A stretch of DNA of 64,000 nt from contig MEDY01000012.1 in the NCBI GenBank assembly GCA_001724265.1, forward strand, positions 124,001 through 188,000, in the 5' to 3' direction. Both the position numbers and the translations under genes were made by a program. The stretch is from Rhizaria sp. SCN 62-66. Lineage: Eukaryota; Rhizaria, unplaced. Shown piece by piece: positions 54,768 to 64,000 of this stretch. Positions within the stretch are counted from its first letter, which is position 1; each line of letters opens with the position of its first letter. The notes below the pieces were generated by a model. It did not search any database, was not told the DNA's origin, and was given only the letters and a program-made list of their open reading frames with translations.

Positions 54768-57700
54768 TTAGTACGCCTTAAAATAGGCACCAAAACGATG
54801 CAAAAACAGCGCGCAGAGCGGTTCAGCCCGCGCAAAGCCAATCGATACAATCTCGTGCCATTTGTCATAATCGAGAATTTTAAAGTTCTCGATATGTTGC
54901 GGACGGATGTAGAGGTCGACAAGCGCAGCTGCGTTCGTGTCATTCCGGGTTGCAGCGGCGGCAGCTGCAGTGGGAGAAAGAGCGCCAGGCGCGGCGACGG
55001 CAAGGGTGAGTGAGCTGGACACAGCCGCGCCGGTTCCACGCTTGAGCTTCTTCAAACTGTTGCTGTTAACACTCACGGCATCCCCTCCACTCATCGCACT
55101 GTTGTTGCTGTTGATGTTGTTTGCGTTAACCGTCGTGGTGGCGGTGATGCGGAGTACGGCGGCGGCGTCGGCCGAGCCGGCCACGCGCGCTGCCTCGGCC
55201 GCGCGCGACTGCGAGCACTCAACCGCAAGCGTGTCGCGGATCAGCATCGTGTGGGGCAGGAACTTGAGGGCGCCGATGAGGTCGCCGAAACGGGGGTATT
55301 TGAACACAAACCGCGACACAGCACCGACTAAACCAGTATTACCATCCGCCTTGTTGGAGTTGCCGGTGGACTGGGCAGACATAGCCAGCATGTACTTAGA
55401 CTCGGCCTCGCTCACATCCCCGCCCTCCGAGGCCAGCACGCCGGCCTGGGATGACACGATTGCGCCGGGTTGCGGCTCCGCATCGGGGTCGGCCACCGTC
55501 GACAAGTCGAACAGCGCGGTGAAGAACGAGGAAAGGCCGCCGGAGCCTTGATTGCAGCGGGGCTTAAGCGACCGCGCAGCCTCGGAGCTGGCGCCAAAGC
55601 CGGCGGTACTGGTGGCCGGAAGCGTGCTGTTGCTGCCACTTGTCGCAGGAGGCACGTTCTTGGCAGCAACGACAAGTTCCTTGCTCTTAGAACCAGAGTC
55701 ACTGTCGTTGTTCGCGGGAAGCATATAGCGTAGCCACGGCGTGATGACCGCGGCCTGCACGCGCTTGCCCGCGAGCCAAAAGCCGTTGACGCTGTCGCCG
55801 TACCAGGGCAAGCCCTGCAGCTCGGGGGCCGACTTGGACTCGACGTCGACCGCGATGGTGAAGAGCGGCGGGAGCAACGAGGGCCAGGCGAGGCGGCGGA
55901 GCGGGACCACGGGGAGATTGTCTGCAAAACCGCCGTCGGCGAGGATGTCGCCTGTCGACGGGTCCTGCAAAGGGGGCAGGTACTCGAGCAGGGACATCGA
56001 GGCGCGAACGGCGCGCCAGAGGGAGCCCTGCGAAGAGGGGAGAATAAAGGAACAAAAAAAGGGGAACGCGAAAGAGAGTATGTCATGAGCAGTGTGAGAG
56101 CAAATTAAATCAGGAAATAAGAGTGAATGAACTTAATGCGAAGATAGGATTGAGACGTACACGTGTGTGCACGACGAGCTCAGCAGTCGACAGATTGACG
56201 CTCACGGCGCTAAACGGCACCCACGCGTCCTCAAGATCCGCGTCGTCGCCGCCCAGCACAGCCTGCAGGTTCTCTCCGAAGCGCTGCCCAGCAAAGAATG
56301 CGACAAGCGGCAGCGTGGCGTCGGCGAGAAGGCCGCGAAGGGAACCCATGATGATGCCGAAGTTGCGGAAGCTTGCCTCGAGCGATGAATTGCCATGGGC
56401 GCCGTAGCGGTAGCGATCGCGCGGTAGCAGGCGGAGACAATACTGAGTCGCAGACGCGTCATGAGACCCAGTCGCACCACAAGTAGAGCTAAACTCGCAA
56501 ACTGTTGTTGCGGCAGGTGGGAAGGCAGGGCCTGAGACCGGCAGGCCAAGGCGCGCAAGGGGAGATGAGACAGGAACTGCGACGACGCGTGAGAGAGTCC
56601 GGCGAGGGCGACGGGACTTCGGCTGAGACGAGGTACTCGCAGTGTCGTTCGGAGCATTAGTCGTCGGCGTCGTGGCAGGTTCTGTGTCGTCGCAGTTCTT
56701 ACTCTCGAGCTCAGCATCGACACCGTTAAGATCGTTGTTGAAGCTGTTATCGGAAGTGTTTGCGTTAGGGCTGCTGCTATTCGTGTTGAAATCAAAAGCA
56801 CAGAACACCTCACATTCATCATTGTCATGCTCACACTCGTCGGCATAGCCCATACAGCTGCTGTTCGCAGTCGTGTTGTCGGGGTATGATTGTAAGTGTA
56901 ACGTCGACACTCCGTCATAGTACCACTTCGTGTCGACAACAACTCTCACATCGCTCGCGTTACCAGTGCTAGACGTTGTGTTGTTGCTGGCGTTGTTGTT
57001 GCTAAGAGCGCTCTTGTCAATGTTCGAGTTTGTGTTCGAGCTCGTGTCAACGTTATTGCCAGTAGTATGACTGATAGCGTTACTGTTGTTGTTAGCGCCT
57101 GCTGGTGATGGCGTTGTCGTCTCGTCATACAATGGCTCGCCCCAGCCGAGCGACAGCAACGCACCGATGCACGCTCCCTGAGACGTACCACAGACGCGGT
57201 CAAACGCAATCCTGTGATCGAAGAGAGCCTTTGCAGCTCCCAGGTGCGCCATACCGCGCGCGCCGCCGCCGGACAGCACCAGTCCAACTGCGGTTGCAGC
57301 GGCGTGGCGCGCCAAGCGGCCCCAGTGACGCACCCACAGCGGGGCAACCGTTTCCGCACCGGTGTCGGCGTCAGAGTTGCTCGCCACCGACTGCAACTGC
57401 GACGACGAGTGTTGCTCTCGCTTTGGCAAGAAAAGAGCGCCAACAGAAACCGGCGTATGAGAATAGGAAGGCGTAGCTACGATAAAGTGACCATGGGCAG
57501 CGCAGCTCTGACTCGGGGCAATCGTATCCGTGCTCCCCAAACTGGCCGTAGCGCTGGTGAAACTCTTTGTTGCGTTAGCAACGAGTGCAAAGGCGGTTGC
57601 AATACCCACCGCCGTTGTGGACAATTCGCCATCAAGCTCTCCATCGGCTGCATTGATCACGGCGATATCCTCGTGACCTTCGTCGTCGTTGTCACCAGCG

Positions 57701-60700
57701 GACTCAGCGTTGCCTTCATCAATTGTACTCATGCTGTTGCTACGCGCTCCCTTGTTAGAAGAGCGATTGATGCCATTTGCTTCGTTATTGTTGTTCGCGC
57801 GTGAAGTCGTGACCACGTTGCCATTGCTGTTGACGGAGTTGGCAGCGTCACTTTGGGTGTCATTACCCTCATCATGCTCGTCGCTTTGGCTGGAACACCA
57901 CGAATGAGGCATGACGGTATGCAGCCAGTGACACACACCAAGTCCGCTCTTACCCTTTCCGCTGCCATTACCCAGCGAGGACGGCGAGCCCTTTGGCTGG
58001 TATGAGGCACTTGCCCCAGCGTCAAGACTATCGAGGATGTTGCTGTTGTTTGAGGTCGCGAGCAGCTCGAGGTACTTCGCGTGGCGATACTTGGACTCCA
58101 GCGCCTTCGAGATCTGCACACCCTTGCTCAGGCCAACGCGAGCATTCACAGACACACTCATGTTGTTTGTGTTATTATGGCTCCTGCTAGTCGCGATGGC
58201 AATGAGAGCCGTCGCTACCGCGCGCGCTCCCACCGTAGCCGCCGCAGCGCCCGCGCGCGCCGCCGCGTTGGCCCTGGTGTCGACGGCCCGCGCAGTGCCG
58301 CGCGGCTGCGCGGTCGTCGCCGGGTGCAGCAGCAGCAGCTCCACGGTGGGGGGCGGGCGGCGGAGCGCGGGCGTAACAGTGAGCAGCGAGAGCGAGTGGC
58401 TGAGCGTGGACGCGAGGATAAGCGCGGCGTGGCCGTGGGCAGAGTGAGTGCTGTGGTGCAGCTTGTGGACGAGGTGAGGACTAGAGGCGCTCGTGGGGCA
58501 GCTGTGGAGTGACGGCGCCGTGACTGAGACTGAGGCCGCAGCGTTGATGCGCGACCACAGTCGCTTCTCAGCCACACTCATGCAATACCGAGACACCGAT
58601 GCAGTTGCCAACGGATCTTCATTTAAGTTTGCGTTGTTTGCGTTGTTGCTGCCGCCGCCTTGAGATGAAGATGAAGGGGTTGGTGTGGACTGTGTGATGA
58701 TGACGCGGTGCGAGAGCGACGTCACGACAGCATCCCACACGCAACCCCACTCACGGTCACAGTCGGTCGCTATCGTTGCAGAACCAGTCCCAGAGAGTTC
58801 ACCGTCAGCGACGCAGATCAAAAAGTCAAGCCGCGACTCAAGCCGCGACAACCAAGCCGCGATCTCGATTGCAACATGAGCGTTGTTGTTACAGCGCGCA
58901 GGTGTAATCGAGGACAAGCACCGGCGCGCGTCGCGCGCAGTGACAACAGCCGCAGCAGCGTCGGCATGCGTGCGCAACGAGTGCGCAAGCAGCAGAGCGG
59001 ACGCGCGTGCGGCGGCGACGGGCGAGGACGCAATGCTGCCAGTATCAAAGCCGCTGACATTAGTGGCGGCTGGAGCATTGCAGTCAGCAACAGCAGCAGC
59101 AGTGTTGGCCGCACCATTGTTTCCCGTCGAGTTGGCTGCATTTGCAGGGACAACCGTGACAAACTGCGCGCAGTGACCACGAGCATTGATACCAACATTG
59201 TTACCTGTACTCTGAGCACTGTACCCATAATTGTTACTCTTGCTGTCACTCATTGTCATAGAAGCAACCGCGCACACGGCTGCTGTAACACTATCACACC
59301 CAATACGGCCGAGCTTCCCGTCGCGACCCAGCTTCAGGCCCAGGCACGCGCCGCCCATGCCCGCGACCGCGCCGGCGTCCAGACCGCCGAGAGCAGCGGC
59401 ACGGGCCGAGGGGGCGGCGTCTCTACCTGCAGCCGCCGTGGCCGCGGCGGATGACAGCGCAAGAAGGGCCGGCGCAGGGGTGGCAAGGGCGAGAGCAGCG
59501 GAGGCGGAGGCAGTGACGGCACGCGTGTGCGACACAGCACATTGCGCAACAAGGCCAAGACCGCCAGCGTTAACATTCGCGCAATGTGCGGTGGTGCTGC
59601 CGCTGCGACGAGGAGTGGCTTGGAGCAGTGCCTGCAGCCGCGTATACACGAACGCAGGAACCGTGACCACTTCGCTCGGCCTCGTGGGCACAAGCTCCAG
59701 GCAAGAGCCCCAGACCGTGGTCGGCACAGCCAGCACAGCAAAAGCATTCGCCGTCGTAAGCGCGGTGTCAGAGAGCGCAAACGCAAGCGGCAGCGGCACA
59801 CACGCGCCGGCGGTAACACATAGCGGAAGCCGCCTCGGCCTCGGCCTGTTGCCAGGCTCTCCGTCGCCCCCACACTGCGACTGCAAGCTCGTATATGCCG
59901 CAACGCCAGCCGTTGTGAAGTGGCTCTGAACATTGTCACTGTCGATGCTAGCGCCGTCAAGCGCAGGCACTGTAATGGGCTCCAGCATGGTCGGCATGGC
60001 GACAGCGAGCACCGGCACCGGCGGCGCAGTGGCGTCGTCGGCGCTCACGCTGTGGCGACGACTGCGGCTCCGGCGGCGATTGCTGCTGCCGAAGCTGCAA
60101 TTTGTGCTGATAGCACTCACGTTGGTGTTGGCATTGGCTTCAGCCGCAGTGTCAGTGCCCGTGCTGTTGACCGTGCTGGTCGTGCGAGCTGCTTCGTCTA
60201 ACGGCTCACCCGCACCGCCTTCGATGTCAAAGATAAGGTCTTCGTCAGTGCCCAGTCCGACTGAGCTGCACCCGCCGGCGACAGCGACTGTGCGATCGCT
60301 CACAGCCACATCGGGCCTGGCGTTGCCGTTGCTGTTGCTGTGGGAGAACGCGAACGGCGAGCGCTTGCGCGGCACGAGGGGCCGTGCTGGGGGAATCACC
60401 GTTGCGCTCACGGTCACGGCGGTATTGGCGACCGCGCTGACAGCGACGCTGCCAGCTGGCGCGCTGTAGTTGCTATCCCCGCCTTCAGCGTTGTTGTTGT
60501 TCGCAGCAACAACAATAGCGGCCGCGGCAGCAGTGAGCGCCTCCTGAGCCTTCTCCGCAGCCACGGTCAGTGCGGACGCCGAGGCCGCGGCGCGCTGCAG
60601 CCGGCCGCGCACGACTGCGAGCGCAAGAGACGAGGCGAGCTCAGGCGGCGCGTACACATGCTGCGACGGCGACGACGGTGCGCGCGCAGATTGCGAATGT

Positions 60701-63700
60701 AACTGTGACTGCTGGTGTGCAGTGCCAAGGTTGTTGCCGTGCGTGACTGTGAGGTTGATCTGAGGAGCAGAAGCAGGGTGCGGCGGGAACAAAGGTGGCA
60801 AAAAGGACAGCTTTGATAGGTTAAGACGGCGATCAAATCCATCGTCACTCTCGTGCTCAGACTGGCTACTAGCATCAGCAGCGGCAAGCGAGTTCGTGAT
60901 TGTGAACGCACTCGTTGCCGTCGGCACAACAGACAATCCGAGCGACTCCACCGCGACGAGTGAAGGTAACAGCGCACGCGCGCTCGCACGCAACACACGT
61001 TTGGGTAACTCTGCAATCGCGCGTCCTGGAAGACAGTTTAAGCCGACGCCACGGTCCGCGTCGTCACTAGTGTTGATGTCGTCGAGGGTGATCCATGCGA
61101 CAACTGTAGGCTCCCACTTCAAGGTTTGAGCACCAGGCTCAGCCGCGGGGCTTTGCAGCGAGGCACACAAGCCAAGATAGCCGTGACCAGCGCTCGGGCT
61201 GCAGTCAACAGAGTCGTTATGGTCATTGTGATGAGGAGACTGCACAGCAAGGGCGAAAACATTGCCGTAACAACCCTGTTGCTGTTGCTGCTCGTGCGCC
61301 TCCACCGCAGTTGCCCCGGAAGCAGCAGCCAAGGCGCCAACCACGTCACCGGCGCTCACCGTTGCTGTAGCCGTGTTGCGCACGTTGTTGCCCGAGAGAT
61401 GGCCAGATAGCACGACGTAGTAGCCGTACAGCGGCGCCTCGTCGACAGCGTCTTTGAAGCAGGCCGCGTCATCGCCACTGATTCCATCACAACTGAAGTC
61501 ATTCAACTTAGCATTGTTGTTGCTAATGACGCCATCGTCGCAGTCTGCCGAGTTAAGCAACGTTTGCACGGTCACAACACCCGCATCACTAGTTGTGTGG
61601 AGGCCGCTGCAGTGTAGCTTCTCTGTCTGGGTACTATGGCGGTGTGCAGCAGTCGAGTTGCGCAGCAAGCGAGCCTTCGCAGGCGCGAGCAGAGCGCGCG
61701 TCGGCACGGGCAGGGGAGCGCCAGGGGGGAGATACATAAAATGCAAACCAGGGTTTACTGAGAGTGACGTAGTTCCTAAAGCAGATTTGGACTCATCAGA
61801 ATCAATAGCGCTGTTTGTGGTTGACAAAAGACCAATCGTGGCCTCGTTGGGAAGAATCGAACAATCATACGAGCTGTCGACGCAGGTGTTCACGCAAAGC
61901 GCGTCGCAAGCGTTATCCGTCTCGGTCTTAGCAGACTCGTCTTCTGACTTGGCTTCGGTCTCCGTATCCACCACTGATTCTTTACTGGTGTCGGACTCGG
62001 CGTTTGAGCGCGCCACGTACAGAGTAGGACAGCCTTGTCGCACCCATGCACACGCTGCACGCGATAGCACTGCAACGTCACCGACCTCCTCGTCTCGCTG
62101 CTCAGCCGCAGCCGCATTCGTGCAGCTTGCACTGACCAAAGCGTCAGCTGCAGTTATGGCGGCAGCAGTAGCGGCATCACCGAGTGCGATGCGCGCACCG
62201 GCCGTGAGAATGCGCCAGTGTGACGCGACACATGAGCGGTAAAACAGAGATGCGTGACGCAGGTTCTCCTTGTTGTTCACGCTTGCGTCGTTAGCATGCG
62301 CGAGAGATGCAACAGCGGCGCGCAAGACACGTGGAGGGATACAGAGGACCACGGCGGCAACGGCAGTGTTGCTCGCCCCAGAACCGCTGTTATCACCACC
62401 GTCGACGATGCACGGGTTGAACCCGCGAATGCACATCGCACTCGCACTATTCACAACACTTGCGTCGTCAATGTGCGCGAAAGCTGCGGCCACTGCAGAT
62501 ACGTTGAGAGCTGTGCCAGCGCCGTAGACTGGCGCAGTGTCCCACTCATGCTCCGTGTGCGTACTGCTTGCGCTCACGCTAGCGCTCACACTGTCGCTGA
62601 ACTTGCTGCGTACGTAGCCATTCAGCACAACCACAAAGCCGTGGTTGGACTCGTCGTTCTTGCCGTTTGTGAGCATCTGCCCGTGGGAAAGTGGTTTGAC
62701 CTCAGCACCGGAGAGCAACACCTCAACAAAGCTACCACGACCACTAGCGGTACCACAGTCACTTAGGTTGTTGGTACGACCAGCAAGAAGGTTAAGAGTC
62801 GCCCTGACAATCACTTCCTCCTCGGTGAATTGAAGCGCACCACGAGCATTCTTAGATGAGTTCACATCCACTGACTCCTTAGCGGCGGTCTCGGTGAGTG
62901 CATGTGCAATCGACGGGAAGATCTGTGCCATGATACGCGCCTTGGCAGTTTGTGCAGCAGGGTGAGAACTTGCTGCAGCAGCAAGCTCTCGCTCGGTCTC
63001 TTCCTCCGCTTGCGCCGCGGCTTCAGCTTTGGCGTTTGCCTCGGCAGTGACGGCAGCAGCAGCAGCTGTGGCAGCATCAACAGCATTGCTGACATCAGCG
63101 AGCTTGATCTTGCTCTCAACCTTCATCTTAGGCGTCGTCTTAACCGCTCCACCACGGCGGCGCGCGCGCAGTCCTTGCTGCTGTGCCTCGAAAGGACTAC
63201 TTTGATCGGTAGCGACATAGGTCAAGTCTCCAGTGGTGAGACTGCTAATGTCGCTCTCGTTGCCGCTCACGTCCCCGTCGAGCTCAACGTCAGCAGCGAT
63301 GTTCGCCACGTTGCCTGCGCGCGGGTGCCGCAGTTGTGTGGCGTTTCTGGGCGACACGGTGAGCGACTGCGGAACCGACTGATGGCTCTTCGGTGACTGC
63401 GACTCTGTCGCACGCGATTGGGGACTGGTGAAGCCGGATTCCGTGCCGCCGATGGTGACAACACCGTCTTGGCCGTCGATCTCAACATCGCCCCGTTGCT
63501 GTTCACTAATCGTCGCTCGCGCAGCGTTGCCCTTCAGACTCATCCCAGCGGTGTCATCATCCGAGTATGCAGCATCATGATCGCTATCAACATCGCTGCC
63601 GCTTGTACTTGTGCTGTCGCTGCTCCACGTATCTTCCTCTTCGTCTTCGTCACTCACAACGTCATCTGTACCCAGCACCTTGCTGCCCTTCGCTTTGCCC

Positions 63701-64000
63701 CGCCGCCCAGCCCGAACACGAGTCGCATCGCTGCTCATCGCAGCGTACTGGGTCCCTTCTGGGTCTGAGTCGTCTCCGTCCTCGGCGTCCTCCTCGAGGT
63801 TGAGACGCGCCTGCTCTGCGTCCGCAGCGGCGACGAGCGCTGCCGCTGCGGTGGCCGGGCTGGGCAGCTGCGGCAGTTGCGGCAGCGCCATGGATAGTGA
63901 CAGCTCAAGCGTCACTGGCGACGGCGACATCTCGCCCTGTGACTGCATCAGCAGTGAGTCATCCTCCTCCTCGTCATCGTCACAATTGACACTCTTTGAC
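54768..64000 (-). CDS. Neuropathy-target-esterase-like (PNPLA6/7) lysophospholipase, 5' truncated by window edge
   Basis: Exons 64000(open)-56161 and 56027-54768; donor GTACGT, acceptor CAG, phase 0; more than 3000 residues, stop TAA. NTE enzymes hydrolyse (lyso)phosphatidylcholine at the ER. The patatin core is intact: GLVLSGGGARGMAHLG (near 2222, counted from the ATG at 63948), nucleophile in GTSQG (near 2252), GSLWRAVRASMSLLEYLPP, and the dyad Asp in DGGFADNLPVVPL (near 2624). An insertion of about 180 Asn/Ser/Thr-rich residues separates GTSQG from LRGLLADATLPLVAFFAG. Upstream, weak cyclic-nucleotide-binding-like strands (VVLNGYVRSK, YYVVLSGHLSG) and an NTE-type linker (WLSRLESRLDFLICVADG) appear between very long low-complexity stretches. 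The frame is open to base 64000, so the true start lies outside. Canonical NTE is about 1300 residues. Confidence 0.93.

Overview
The window is nuclear DNA of a unicellular eukaryote. Evidence: 23 spliceosomal introns of 127-208 bp that I could place by reading-frame phase, signal-peptide and mitochondrial-type N-termini, and eukaryote-only genes (RFC3, PP2A-B55, AKTIP/FTS, NTE-type patatin, FYVE proteins, E2 ubiquitin-conjugating enzyme). Exons are very GC-rich and rich in Ala, Ser, Asn and Gln low-complexity tracts; introns and spacers are AT-rich. I cannot name the species from the sequence alone. Introns have an unusual 5' consensus: 19 of 23 begin GTACG (15 of them GTACGT), and all end in YAG.

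Layout, left to right. 1-2730 (-): 5' part of a gene joining a selenoprotein-W-like Rdx domain to a Patched/Dispatched-like membrane region. 3808-4281 (-): a 53-residue Cys-rich protein. 4857-10297 (-): a giant aconitase-fold protein without recognisable iron-sulphur ligands, with an in-frame UAG. 10672-13517 (-): arginyl-tRNA synthetase with an inserted tRNA-binding (EMAPII-like) domain. 14327-16738 (+): tandem FYVE-like protein. 17693-26147 (-): four tandem paralogues of a secreted group-XII-like phospholipase A2, each with an acidic Ala/Asp/Glu region. 26879-29179 (-): PP2A B55. 30052-33234 (+): type I membrane protein. 33659-43108 (+): a 3149-residue protein of unknown function. 43293-44838 (-): AKTIP/Fused-toes homologue. 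45148-46491 (+): RFC3. 46900-48664 (-): RWDD1/DFRP2. 49187-49985 (-): UBE2D-like E2. 50683-54214 (+): unknown, probably mitochondrial protein. 54768-64000 (-): neuropathy-target-esterase-like phospholipase, 5' end beyond the window.

Most genes are unrelated housekeeping or signalling genes; the clearest functional cluster is the phospholipase A2 array. The main unexplained signal is UAG. None of the 16 genes whose terminator I can place ends in UAG (8 UAA, 8 UGA). Two coding frames run straight through UAG (aconitase-like protein, PLA2 copy 3), and a third (PLA2 copy 1) continues GC-rich for 19 codons past UAG to UAA. UAG may be a rare sense codon in this nuclear genome, or be read through. 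Decay of the two PLA2 copies is the main competing explanation; copy 1 also carries a one-base frameshift.
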